From NCBI GenBank assembly GCA_965203685.1, contig OZ241908.1:5394001-5458000 (forward strand): a stretch of DNA of 64,000 nt. Direction: 5' to 3'. Both the position numbers and the translations under genes were made by a program. The notes under the pieces were generated by a model, which saw only the letters and a list, made by a program, of their open reading frames with translations, did no database searches and was not told the DNA's origin. Of this stretch, positions 1 to 8,552 are shown one piece after another. Position 1 is the first letter of the stretch. The number at the start of each line of letters is the position of its first letter. Source of the stretch: VXYL01 sp965203685 (GTDB taxonomy: Bacteria; Pseudomonadota; Gammaproteobacteria; Pseudomonadales; Azotimanducaceae).

Positions 1-408
1 ACCGGCCTTGATCGTCTCCTTGATGATCGGCACGAATGTGCGCATACCGTTGACGACGCCATGGAGGTTGACGCCGAGCACCCACTGCCAGTCCTGCTCC
101 GTGGCCTCGTCGATTGGCCCTCCCGCGCCGACGCCAGCGTTGTTGCAGACGATGTGCACGCCGTCGAAGTCGTCACGCACGCGGCCAGCCACGTCCTCGA
201 CTTGCGCGGCATCGCTCACATCGCACCGATAGGGACGCACGTCGACATTGGCCGTGTCGAACTCCGCATGGGCCTTGGACAGCGCCTCGTCCTCGACGTC
301 GACCATCGCGACGTGCGCGCCGGCCCCGGTGAGGGCGCGCGTCATGCCGAGACCGATGCCGGACGCCGCACCGGTCACCACGGCGACCTTGTTCTGGACG
401 GTTTCCAT
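1..408 (-). CDS. SDR family oxidoreductase (partial, 3' end outside window)
   Basis: This is a short-chain dehydrogenase/reductase, an NAD(P)-dependent enzyme acting on an alcohol or ketone that cannot be named here. The 136 visible codons start at an ATG at 408 (METVQNKVAVVTGAASGIG). They show the Rossmann cofactor motif TGAASGIG near residue 13, a DV acidic turn near residue 37, and the structural NNAG motif near residue 89. The catalytic Tyr-x-x-x-Lys lies beyond the window edge and cannot be checked. The gene is divergent from the PhyH gene at 486, with only 77 nt between the starts. Confidence 0.9.
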   Translation of the reverse strand, partial: METVQNKVAVVTGAASGIGLGMTRALTGAGAHVAMVDVEDEALSKAHAEFDTANVDVRPYRCDVSDAAQVEDVAGRVRDDFDGVHIVCNNAGVGAGGPIDEATEQDWQWVLGVNLHGVVNGMRTFVPIIKETIKAG

Positions 409-446
409 CGACACACCCCTTCCTCGTTGTTGTCGGCGTAGATGCT

Positions 447-456
447 ACGCTAGCGT
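447..456. promoter_or_regulatory. Perfect 10-nt palindrome between divergent SDR and PhyH genes
   Basis: ACGCTAGCGT is its own reverse complement and sits near the middle of the 77-nt gap shared by two divergent genes. It could be an operator. No regulator gene is adjacent and chance is not excluded at this length. Confidence 0.25.
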
Positions 457-485
457 GTTCATTGAGCAACGCCAGACCAAGGCCC

Positions 486-1580
486 ATGCAAGAGTCGCTC
501 ACGCTCGAACAGAAACGTACCCTGTACCGGGATGGCTACGTGATTGTCCGCAACGCCGTGCCGGAGCACCTCGTCGCGGCCGCCAAGCGGCGCATTGAGG
601 GCGGCGAAGGGTTGCTGTCCAAGGCCACGGAGATGACCGATCTCGTCAACAAGTCGAGCGTCACGCCGATCCTGCACTCGGCCATGGGCCACTTCGATCC
701 GCCCATCGCAGCCCAGGTCGGCGTCCGGCCAGTGACGGAGCCCGGCAACCACTTCAACAACCTCGGCTACCGCGAGCGCGACATGCCGTACTACGCGGCC
801 GAGTCGCACGTCGACGGCAGCATGACCATCCGGATTCCGCAGGAGGTCCAGGACGGCACGCCGGACGAGATCTACCGCCGCTACATCGCCTCGGGACCGA
901 AAGGCGACTTGGGACGCAGCCCCGACGTGATCGGCCACAACATGGTGCCGATGTTCGAGGACCCGGACATGACGTTGGGGCTCGGCAGCTTCACGGCGTT
1001 CGTTTTCGTGTGCCTGAACGACCAGACCGTCGAAGGCCGCGGCCAGACGGCGCTCTTGCGCGGCGCCCACCACGCGGTCGAGGGGTTCTTCCGTTGGCAG
1101 CGCGACACCAACAACCACTTGGGCGTCGAGGGCCCGGGATGGCCGCGGCTCGACTACACCGTGCCCAATCGATGCGGGCTCATCTACCTGCCCGAGGCCG
1201 TGCGCGAGCAGTTCATCGATGAGGACTCCGAATGCACGCCCGACGGTCGGCGCTGGCCGCGTCCCACGCAGATCCTGATGGAGCCCGGCGACGCGTGCAT
1301 CACCGTCTACCAGATCCCGCATTCCGGAACACGCAACGAGGGCACCGAACCGCGCCAGAGCATCATCTTCCGGATCCGCAACAAGAAGCGCCAGCCGAAC
1401 GTGCTGGTGAACGGCATCACCGACCACCCGGACCGCGGCCAGCGCGGCGAGTGGCTCAAGTTCGAGAAGGGCAACGACCCGTGGCAGCGCTCGAAGTACG
1501 CGATGTGCAATATGTGGCACGAGTGGGACGGCATGGGCGCGGTGGTGGCTGAAGCTGAACGCGAACGAGTCGCCGCTTAA
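486..1580 (+). CDS. Phytanoyl-CoA dioxygenase (PhyH) family protein
   Basis: This is a non-haem Fe(II)/2-oxoglutarate dioxygenase of the PhyH family; its substrate is unknown. The 364-residue protein starts at ATG 486 (MQESLTLEQK); an upstream TTG at 462 is in frame but less likely. The family's N-terminal helix and RDGYVIVRNAVP segment are clear. The likely iron triad is H108-x-D110 (SHVDG) and H279 (PHSGTRNEG), with R290 available to bind 2-oxoglutarate. It is followed 15 nt later by a secreted hydrolase on the same strand, so the two may be co-transcribed. A second PhyH gene lies at 4555. Confidence 0.88.
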   Translation: MQESLTLEQKRTLYRDGYVIVRNAVPEHLVAAAKRRIEGGEGLLSKATEMTDLVNKSSVTPILHSAMGHFDPPIAAQVGVRPVTEPGNHFNNLGYRERDMPYYAAESHVDGSMTIRIPQEVQDGTPDEIYRRYIASGPKGDLGRSPDVIGHNMVPMFEDPDMTLGLGSFTAFVFVCLNDQTVEGRGQTALLRGAHHAVEGFFRWQRDTNNHLGVEGPGWPRLDYTVPNRCGLIYLPEAVREQFIDEDSECTPDGRRWPRPTQILMEPGDACITVYQIPHSGTRNEGTEPRQSIIFRIRNKKRQPNVLVNGITDHPDRGQRGEWLKFEKGNDPWQRSKYAMCNMWHEWDGMGAVVAEAERERVAA

Positions 1581-1595
1581 GGCCGGGAGGCGAAC

Positions 1596-2630
1596 GTGAG
1601 ATCAACCGTAGTTGGACTATTGACGCTGCTCGGGGCGCTCGGACATGCAGCCGAAGGGGACTGGGAGATCGCCCCGCGGACGCTGTCACCGCCCGAAGGT
1701 GCAAGCGACATGCTGCGCGAAGCCGTGGCCCAGTCACCCGCGCCCGCGGTGGCGCAGTCGAAGACCGTGCAACCGCAGACAGCCGAGGAATGGCGCGCCT
1801 TGGCCGCGCAATTCCCGGATCAGACCGACTTGGAAGCGCTCGCCGAGCAGGCCGGCGTGGTAATCGAGCCGGGCGAATACGGCGACGTCCCGGTGTACTT
1901 GGTCTGGCCGAGGGGCGGTGCTAGGCCACCGCACGAGAATCACATGTTCCTTTACATCCATGGCGGCGCCTATGTCTTCGGCGGCGGCGATGCCGCTGTA
2001 ACCGAAGCGGCGGTCATCTCTTCGTCCGCCGGGATACCGGCGGTCGTCGTGGACTATCGCATGCCACCCGAACATCCGTTTCCGGCCGCCGTCGACGATG
2101 TCGTAGCCGTCTACCGCGAGGTGCTGAAGGACCTCGCACCGGGGAGGATTGCCATCGGTGGCACGTCGGCCGGGGGCGGGCTCTCGTTGGCCGCCATCCA
2201 CCGCATGAAGGCCCTCGACTTGCCCGTGCCGGGTGCGGTCTACCTCGGCACGCCGTGGGCGGATCTCACGGACACCAGTGATTCCCTGCACACGCTTGAG
2301 GGCATTGACCGCATCCTCGTGACCTACGACGGGATGCTTGCGGCCGCTGCCAAGCTGTACGCGGCCGGTACACCGTTGACCGATCCGCTGATTTCGCCCG
2401 TGTACGGCGACTTCACCGGCTTCCCACCGACGTACCTCGTCACCGGCACTCGCGACATGCTGCTCAGCGACACGGCCCGCGTCCATCGCAAGCTCAAGGT
2501 CGCCGGCGTGGTGGCCGATCTCAACGTCTACGAAGGTCTGTCGCACGCGGAGTACATGTTTGTGGGTTCGCCCGAGAACCAGCAAACCTACGCGGAACTG
2601 GCCCAGTTCCTGGCCATGCACCTCGAGTAG
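1596..2630 (+). CDS. Secreted alpha/beta hydrolase, hormone-sensitive-lipase type
   Basis: This is a carboxylesterase or lipase-like hydrolase of 344 residues, exported by an N-terminal signal peptide (about residues 1-18, ending ALGHA). The start is GTG 1596, preceded at 5 nt by a strong ribosome site GGGAGG. It has the HGG oxyanion motif at 122-124, the nucleophile Ser191 in GGTSAGG, and probable D287 (GTRDML) and H317 (SHAEY), completing the triad expected of the HSL family. It lies just after the PhyH gene and before the amylase. Its substrate is unknown. Confidence 0.88.
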   Translation: MRSTVVGLLTLLGALGHAAEGDWEIAPRTLSPPEGASDMLREAVAQSPAPAVAQSKTVQPQTAEEWRALAAQFPDQTDLEALAEQAGVVIEPGEYGDVPVYLVWPRGGARPPHENHMFLYIHGGAYVFGGGDAAVTEAAVISSSAGIPAVVVDYRMPPEHPFPAAVDDVVAVYREVLKDLAPGRIAIGGTSAGGGLSLAAIHRMKALDLPVPGAVYLGTPWADLTDTSDSLHTLEGIDRILVTYDGMLAAAAKLYAAGTPLTDPLISPVYGDFTGFPPTYLVTGTRDMLLSDTARVHRKLKVAGVVADLNVYEGLSHAEYMFVGSPENQQTYAELAQFLAMHLE

Positions 2631-2682
2631 GCCGCCCTTAGTAGGTACCTTTCCGCCGAGAACGCCTCCGCCGAGAACGCCG

Positions 2683-4530
2683 ATGCCTGACAGCCCCAGC
2701 CCCTCGAAGCTCGCGCTTGTCGGTGTCGCCGCCGTCTGTAGCGCCGGGCCGTCCGTCGCAAGCATCGAGCCTCCGTCCTGGTGGGCCGGCATGAATCACC
2801 CCGCACTGCAGCTCATGGTTCGTGGCGAGTCCGTGGCTGAACTCGAGCCCAGCATCGACTGCCCCGGTGTGAGGCACGTCGGGACGCACCGCGTCGATAG
2901 CCCCAACGCCCTCTTCATCGACCTCGAACTGGCCCCGGACATGGCACCCGGTTCCTGCGACATTCGGTTCCGTAGCCAGGACGGTCAGGAATCCAAGGTC
3001 GCCTACCGTTTCGAAGCGCGCCGGCCGGGGTCAGCCGACCGCGAAGGTTTCTCCAGCGCCGACGTCGTCTACCTGGTCATGCCGGACCGCTTCGCCAACG
3101 GCGACCCCGACAACGACAGCGGGCCAGGGATGTTGGAACGCGCGGACCGGACCAACCCGGATGGCCGGCACGGCGGAGACCTGCAAGGCGTGATCGACCA
3201 TCTCGACTACATCGCGGACATGGGATACACGCAGATCTGGCTCAACCCCGTCCTCGAGAACAACGAGCCGACCTTCTCCTACCACGGCTACTCCACGACG
3301 GACTACTACCAGGTCGATCCCCGCCTCGGCGACAACGCGTTGTACCGGGAACTCGTCGCCGAGGCGCGGGAGCGCGGCGTGGGCATCATCATGGACCTCA
3401 TTCCCAACCACAGCGGCGTCAGCCACTGGTGGGTGGCGGATCCCCCGACCGCCGACTGGATCAACCACGGGTCCTTCGTACCGACCAGCCACGTCCGGGA
3501 GCCGCTGCACGACCCGCACGGGGCCGACGTCGACCGCCGGGCCTTCGTGGACGGCTGGTTCGTGCCCACCATGCCGGACCTCAACCAGCGCAACCCGCTG
3601 CTGGCGACCTACCTCATCCAGAACGCCATCTGGTGGGTGGAATACGCCGACTTGAGCGGCATCCGTGTCGACACCTGGTCCTACGCCGACAAGGACTTCC
3701 TATCCGCTTGGACCCGGCGTGTCATGGCCGAGTACCCCAACTTCAACGTCGTCGGCGAGGAGTGGAACGAGAACCCCGGCATCATCGCCTATTGGCAGCG
3801 GGGCAAGACGCGCGACGACGGCTACGAGTCCGACCTGCCTAGCCTGATGGACTTCCCGCTGCAACGGACCATCGTCCCCAGCCTTCGCGGCGACGAGGCG
3901 TGGAACACGGGGATCGTGACGTTCTACCGCGCGCTGGCCGCCGACTTCCTTTACGCCGACCCGGACAACCTGCTGGTGTTCGCCGACAACCACGACATGC
4001 ACCGCATCTACCACCAACTCGGTGCCAACGACGAGCTTTTTCGTCTGGCGATGGTCCTGGTGCTGACGACGCGCGGGGTTCCGCAACTTCTGTACGGCAC
4101 GGAAATCCTGATGGATCACCCGCCCGGCGCCTCGCACGGCGTTTTGCGGGCCGATTTCCCCGGCGGTTGGCCGGAAGACCGCGTTAACGGCTTCACCGGC
4201 GACGGTCTGTCACCCAACGCTGCCGAAGCCCAGCAGTTCCTCAAAACGCTGCTCACCTGGCGCAAGTCGTCCAAGGCAGTTACGCAAGGCCGGTTGACGC
4301 ACTACGTGCCGAAGGACGGCATCTACGTCTACTTCCGACACGCCGACGACGACCGCGTGATGGTGGCCATCAACAAGAACGCCGAGGACAAGGACGTGGC
4401 GGTGGACCGTTTCGCCGAGTCGCTGTACGGCGCGAACATCGGCATCGACGCCATGACCGGTGACGTGCTCGGCTTGGACCCGGCCATCACGGTTCCCGGG
4501 CGCGGATTCCTGATCCTGGGATTGCAATGA
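2683..4530 (+). CDS. Secreted GH13 alpha-amylase / cyclomaltodextrinase-type glycosidase
   Basis: This is a family 13 alpha-glucan hydrolase of 615 residues. The chosen ATG at 2683 begins a signal-peptide-like segment (residues 1-27); the frame is open further upstream but overlaps the previous gene. An N-terminal Ig-like domain (about 28-112) begins IEPPSWWAGM, as in cyclomaltodextrinase N-domains. The TIM barrel shows DVVYLVMPDRFANGD near 127, DLIPNHS at 238, nucleophile D330 in GIRVDTW, acid/base E359 in VVGEEW, and NHD at 436-438. A C-terminal beta domain follows. It likely degrades maltodextrins in the periplasm. No sus or mal transport genes are adjacent. Confidence 0.92.
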   Translation: MPDSPSPSKLALVGVAAVCSAGPSVASIEPPSWWAGMNHPALQLMVRGESVAELEPSIDCPGVRHVGTHRVDSPNALFIDLELAPDMAPGSCDIRFRSQDGQESKVAYRFEARRPGSADREGFSSADVVYLVMPDRFANGDPDNDSGPGMLERADRTNPDGRHGGDLQGVIDHLDYIADMGYTQIWLNPVLENNEPTFSYHGYSTTDYYQVDPRLGDNALYRELVAEARERGVGIIMDLIPNHSGVSHWWVADPPTADWINHGSFVPTSHVREPLHDPHGADVDRRAFVDGWFVPTMPDLNQRNPLLATYLIQNAIWWVEYADLSGIRVDTWSYADKDFLSAWTRRVMAEYPNFNVVGEEWNENPGIIAYWQRGKTRDDGYESDLPSLMDFPLQRTIVPSLRGDEAWNTGIVTFYRALAADFLYADPDNLLVFADNHDMHRIYHQLGANDELFRLAMVLVLTTRGVPQLLYGTEILMDHPPGASHGVLRADFPGGWPEDRVNGFTGDGLSPNAAEAQQFLKTLLTWRKSSKAVTQGRLTHYVPKDGIYVYFRHADDDRVMVAINKNAEDKDVAVDRFAESLYGANIGIDAMTGDVLGLDPAITVPGRGFLILGLQ

Positions 4531-4554
4531 GCGTCCGGCGGCTCCTAGGGCCGG

Positions 4555-5373
4555 TCAGTAGGGGTACGGCACCTCGTCCGGGTGGAGCCGCGCCCGCGCC
4601 TCAACGGCGCGGGCCGTAACGGCTCGGGCTTCGGCAAACCGCCGTTGCGGCCAACGATCTCCGGCGAGTTCGACATCCAACCGATGGTCGAAGTGGAAGT
4701 AGACCGTCCGGCGTAAGTCGTCGGAGCGATTCCAAGGGCTGCCGTGGATCACGGTAGTCGCGTGGAAGATCACGTCCCCGCGCTTGACGGGCACGGGAAT
4801 CGCGCCACGGGCGTCGCTCTCGTCGCTCCCATTGGTCCAGCTTCCGATGAAGTCCGGATGCTGGTCGGGGGCGTGATGCCCCGTCAGGTGGCTTCCCGGG
4901 AAGACCCGTAGGCAACCGTTGTCGACGGTGGCGTCGTCGAGGTAGATGTCCATGTTGAACACGGGGAAGCGGAACACCTTGACCGGGTCCTGGTGCCAAC
5001 GTGCGGGCACCCCGTGTCGCGGCAGCTTGAATACCAACGCATGGACGGACGCCGCGAACTCGTCACCGTTCACGAGTTGCGACACCGCCGCCAGCAACGG
5101 CGGATAGGCGAGCAGCATCTGGAAGCTCGGGGGCATGTCGACCGCGGCCAGGTCGTTGACGCGGTAAAGGCAGTGCGCCTTGCCCTTGTCGGGATCCTCA
5201 CCGTAGCGCCATCGGTCGTCGCCGAACGGACCGTTCACGCCCTGCTCGATGAGCGCCAGGCTGTCCCGGTCGGGCGCGGCGAGTTCACTCTCCGGCACCA
5301 TGGCGGGGACATGCAGGAAACCGTTGGCGGCGAAGTCTTGCAGTTGCCGGCGGGTCAGGGGCTCCAAGTGCAT
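4555..5373 (-). CDS. Phytanoyl-CoA dioxygenase (PhyH) family protein, second copy
   Basis: This is a 2-oxoglutarate/Fe(II) dioxygenase of 272 residues from the ATG at 5373 (MHLEPLTRRQ). The frame is open upstream, with another ATG at 5454, but similarity to the family begins near the chosen start. The iron ligands appear to be H127-x-D129 (WHQDP) and H210 (IHGSPW), with Arg at 221/222 for the co-substrate. PGSH and DNGCLRVFPG are typical of the family. It differs clearly from the first PhyH gene and is not a recent duplicate. It ends convergent with the amylase gene, 25 nt apart. Its substrate is unknown. Confidence 0.88.
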   Translation of the reverse strand: MHLEPLTRRQLQDFAANGFLHVPAMVPESELAAPDRDSLALIEQGVNGPFGDDRWRYGEDPDKGKAHCLYRVNDLAAVDMPPSFQMLLAYPPLLAAVSQLVNGDEFAASVHALVFKLPRHGVPARWHQDPVKVFRFPVFNMDIYLDDATVDNGCLRVFPGSHLTGHHAPDQHPDFIGSWTNGSDESDARGAIPVPVKRGDVIFHATTVIHGSPWNRSDDLRRTVYFHFDHRLDVELAGDRWPQRRFAEARAVTARAVEARARLHPDEVPYPY

Positions 5374-5642
5374 TCGTGGACTAAACCACCTTCCCAGCCG
5401 CGCATCAAATCGTCGACGTTCGCGTGCGAGCGAAGAGACGCGGTCATGTTGCATGCGCGGTTCGCCGCTGCTAGGTTGCGCGAATCCACTGACCCGCAGG
5501 AGACGACCGATGGCACCTCGCACCCTTCTTGGAAACGGGAGCACTTAGGCCCGCGGTCGACCCTGTACGGTCCGAACCCACGGGCCGCGTTCTCCCAACA
5601 CCTCATCTGAAGCCGCGCTCGCCGCGCGGTTACGGAGAACGT

Positions 5643-6380
5643 ATGTCTATCGAAAACGATCGTCGCGCGCTCGATGAAGAGTTCGAGCGCTTGCGCGAGT
5701 CCGGTCGCGTCGCCCGCGACCCCGGCGGCATCGGCTACGACGTCGAGAGCCTGCCGGACTTCTTCAACGCCGTCGCCCACCTGTGGGATGCGAAGTTCGC
5801 GGGCGACTATGACAGCCTGCACCACGCGGTCGCCGCGCAGTTTCCGGAAACACAGGAGCCGTTAAAGATCCTCGACGTCGGCTGCGGCACCGGCTTGGAA
5901 CTCGCCCACATCTTCGAGCGCGTCCCCAATGCGCAGATCACGGCGATGGACCAGGCACCGCGGATGCTTGCCGAACTCGGCACCAAGTACGCGGCGCGGA
6001 TGGCGCAGATCACGCTTCTCGAAGCGTCCTGCGTAGAGTGGCCGCCGGGTCTAGTCGGCTTCGACTACGTCGTGTCGGTCCTTTGCGTGCACCACTTCCC
6101 TCCCGACACCAAGGTCGACATCTACCGGGATTTCAGACAAGCGTTGAAGCCGGGTGGTGTCTACGTCGAAGGCGACCAGATGACCGACGGGCCTGCGGGG
6201 GCAGAAGACCACGCCGACTTCGAGAAGTCGGTTGCGAAACTGCCCGGTGGTCGCACCGGGGAGTGGAACTACGACATCACGCTGAATTTCCAGACCAATC
6301 GCCAACTGCTGCGCGACGCCGGGTTCAGTACCGTCGAGCGACGATGGTGGGACGCCTGGGCGGTGCTGGTGGCGCGGTGA
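5643..6380 (+). CDS. Class I SAM-dependent methyltransferase
   Basis: This is a 245-residue methyltransferase of the UbiE/Methyltransf_11-25 kind. The ATG at 5643 has a ribosome site GGAG a few bases upstream. Motif I is ILDVGCGTGLELAHIF (residues 76-91), followed by the acidic TAMDQAPRML strand end. VVSVLCVHHFP near 140 is the post-II motif. The C-terminus (RRWWDAWAVLVAR) resembles ubiquinone- or menaquinone-type methyltransferases, but the acceptor cannot be told from the sequence. It is divergent from the PhyH gene at 5373 and convergent with the PQQ dehydrogenase. Confidence 0.85.
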   Translation: MSIENDRRALDEEFERLRESGRVARDPGGIGYDVESLPDFFNAVAHLWDAKFAGDYDSLHHAVAAQFPETQEPLKILDVGCGTGLELAHIFERVPNAQITAMDQAPRMLAELGTKYAARMAQITLLEASCVEWPPGLVGFDYVVSVLCVHHFPPDTKVDIYRDFRQALKPGGVYVEGDQMTDGPAGAEDHADFEKSVAKLPGGRTGEWNYDITLNFQTNRQLLRDAGFSTVERRWWDAWAVLVAR

Positions 6381-6397
6381 CGGCGATCGCACCGAAT

Positions 6398-6422
6398 TGC
6401 GGACGAGGACGTCCGCGCACCA
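6398..6422. repeat. REP-like palindrome, locus 1 (single unit)
   Basis: A GCGGACG / CGTCCGC 7-bp stem with a 4-nt loop is followed by GCACC. This is one unit of a dispersed repeat family seen eight times in the window. It lies between the convergent ends of the methyltransferase and PQQ dehydrogenase genes, where it could also end transcription. Confidence 0.75.
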
Positions 6423-6449
6423 CCGGGAACCTCGCCCGCGATGGCCCGG

Positions 6450-8480
6450 TCACGGCAAGCTGAATGCGAAATACTCCGACCCTGACGGCGGTCCCATGCG
6501 ACCGCCGCCCGCGGCGATGGCCACGTACTGCTTGCCGTCAACGCTATAGACGGCGGGCGTCGAGAACGCCGCTGCGGTCAAATCGGTCTCCCACAGGATC
6601 GAGCCGTCGCGCGTGTCGTGGGCGCGGAACTTCATGTCGGGCGTTGCGCCGATGAAGATCAGGCCCGACTTGGTGACCACCGGACCGCCGTAGTTGACGG
6701 CGCCGAAGCCGAGGTCGGGGTGGCTCGGGTAGTTCCCGAACGGGACCTGCCAGACGATCTCGCCCGTGGCGAGGTCGATGGAGTTCAGCGTGCCCCAGGG
6801 CGGCGCGTTGCCCGGAAGATCCTCGTGGTCCCGCAGGTACACATAGCAGCAGTGGGTGTAGGTGACCTCGTCCGTGGGCGCGTCGACAACCGGTTCGGGC
6901 TGCATCAGGTGCTGCATGATGCCGGTGCGCACGTACTCGTCGAGGTGCGCGAATCCGGCCATGCGGCCCTTGCCCTCGTTGACGATCTTCAGCACCTCCC
7001 GGTAGCCCACTCGCTCGACGACACCCACCAGGGTCGGGCCGGCATCGGTCCCGCTGAAGTCCGGCGCGTGGCAACTTCCGCAGTGCAACGCGTAGCTCCC
7101 TGCCTTGCTGAAACCAACGGGAATCTCGCTGAGGGTGAGGTGGCCCGAAACGTCGTTCGCGTTCAGGATTAGCCGGTTGTTCGCCGGATCAAAGGCCGAG
7201 CCGCCCCACTCGGCACCACCGTCGTACCAAGGGGTGATCAGAATCGTCCCTACCTTCGGCGGCGTCCAGGGCCGGATGTCGTAGTCCTTGATCTTCTCCA
7301 ATACGGCCTGGCGGGCTTCTTCGCTGCGGTTGGTCACCTCGAAGACCTGGCGGCTGAACTCGATGCTGGACACGGGCTGTTTGGGCGCGGTCACTTCGCC
7401 CGGCATCGAGCTTTCCATCGCCGAGTCGACCTCGTGTATCGGATGCAGCGGCTCGCCGGTCTCCCGGTCGAAGACGTACAGGTGGCCCGACTTGGTGGTC
7501 AGCGTCACCGCGTCGATCACGTTGCCGTCGCGCTCCAACTGCACGAGGGTCGGCGGCGCCGGGTTGTCGCGGTCCCACAGGTCGTGGCGCATCACCTGGT
7601 AGTGCCACCGGTACTCGCCCGTGCGCGCGTCGAGGGCGACGATGCTGTTGGCGTACAGGTTGTCGCCAAGTCGTGCCGCACCCACGAAATCGGGCGTGGC
7701 CGACCCCGTGGGGACGTACAACATGGCCCGTTCCTCGTCGAGCGTCAGGGCGGTCCAGGCGTTGGCGCCACCGGCCTTTTCCAAGGAACCCTCCGCCCAG
7801 GTTTCCGATCCGCGCTCGCCAGGGGCGGGAATCATGCTGAATTTCCAGACCAGTTTCCCGTCGATGGCGCTGAAGGCGCGAATGGAGCCGGGGAACGAGT
7901 CGGCCCACTCCGTGGTGGTAAAGCCGGCGATGATCTTGTCCTCGAACACGACACCCGGCGCCGTCAGCCCGAAGTGACCGCCGCGGTCGTTCTCCTTCGG
8001 ACGCATGTCGAGGCGACCTCCTTCGCCGAAGGTCGGCACCAACTGCCCATCGTCGGCGTTCAGCGCAATGAGTTCCCGGCCTGCGGCGAACAGGATTCGC
8101 CGGTCGTCGCCCTTCTCCCACCACATCAGGCCGCGTTGCGCCGCCCCGGGCAGTTCAAGATCGGTACGCCAGATCTCTTCGCCGGTCGCGGCGTTGAGCG
8201 CGAAGGGGACGAGCTTCGGGGACAGGGCGTAGAAGACGCCGTCGACCACGAGCGGGCTGGTGTACATCGTGCCGCTCGGCTCGCCGGAGTTGTAGACCCA
8301 CGCCTGTTGCAGTTGACCGACGTTGTCGCGATTGATCTGGTCGAGTTCGGAGTAGTGCTGCCGGCCTTCGTCGCCCATGTAGACCGGCCAATCCACGTCG
8401 CCGGTGTCAGGCGGTGTACACGCCGCCAATGCCAACGCAAGGATCAGAACGGACGTTGCTACGGGTCTCACGACGGTCAT
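6450..8480 (-). CDS. PQQ-dependent dehydrogenase with internal cytochrome c domain, lipoprotein
   Basis: This is a quinoprotein of 676 residues. The first 21 residues form a lipoprotein signal with LAAC; C21 would be acylated, tethering it in the periplasm. The mature part opens DWPVYMGDEGRQHYSELDQI, typical of PQQ-dependent glucose/alcohol dehydrogenases. Propeller repeats such as LVALDARTGEYRWHYQ recur. A single c-type haem site CGSCH is at 467-471, with M507 a possible axial ligand, and further propeller sequence follows (SIDLATGEIVWQVPF). The haem domain is therefore inserted rather than appended. It probably oxidises a sugar or alcohol and passes electrons to the respiratory chain. No PQQ biosynthesis genes are in the window. 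Confidence 0.88.
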   Translation of the reverse strand: MTVVRPVATSVLILALALAACTPPDTGDVDWPVYMGDEGRQHYSELDQINRDNVGQLQQAWVYNSGEPSGTMYTSPLVVDGVFYALSPKLVPFALNAATGEEIWRTDLELPGAAQRGLMWWEKGDDRRILFAAGRELIALNADDGQLVPTFGEGGRLDMRPKENDRGGHFGLTAPGVVFEDKIIAGFTTTEWADSFPGSIRAFSAIDGKLVWKFSMIPAPGERGSETWAEGSLEKAGGANAWTALTLDEERAMLYVPTGSATPDFVGAARLGDNLYANSIVALDARTGEYRWHYQVMRHDLWDRDNPAPPTLVQLERDGNVIDAVTLTTKSGHLYVFDRETGEPLHPIHEVDSAMESSMPGEVTAPKQPVSSIEFSRQVFEVTNRSEEARQAVLEKIKDYDIRPWTPPKVGTILITPWYDGGAEWGGSAFDPANNRLILNANDVSGHLTLSEIPVGFSKAGSYALHCGSCHAPDFSGTDAGPTLVGVVERVGYREVLKIVNEGKGRMAGFAHLDEYVRTGIMQHLMQPEPVVDAPTDEVTYTHCCYVYLRDHEDLPGNAPPWGTLNSIDLATGEIVWQVPFGNYPSHPDLGFGAVNYGGPVVTKSGLIFIGATPDMKFRAHDTRDGSILWETDLTAAAFSTPAVYSVDGKQYVAIAAGGGRMGPPSGSEYFAFSLP

Positions 8481-8552
8481 TTGGCACCAATCCTCGAGGC
8501 ACGAATGCGAGCCAACCTAGCACAAACGCCAGCGACGGCGTGCCCCGACGCG

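Noticed and set aside
1734..2792. A 352-codon open frame on the minus strand opposite the secreted hydrolase
   Set aside because: No recognisable domain; the plus-strand hydrolase has an intact catalytic motif, export signal and ribosome site.
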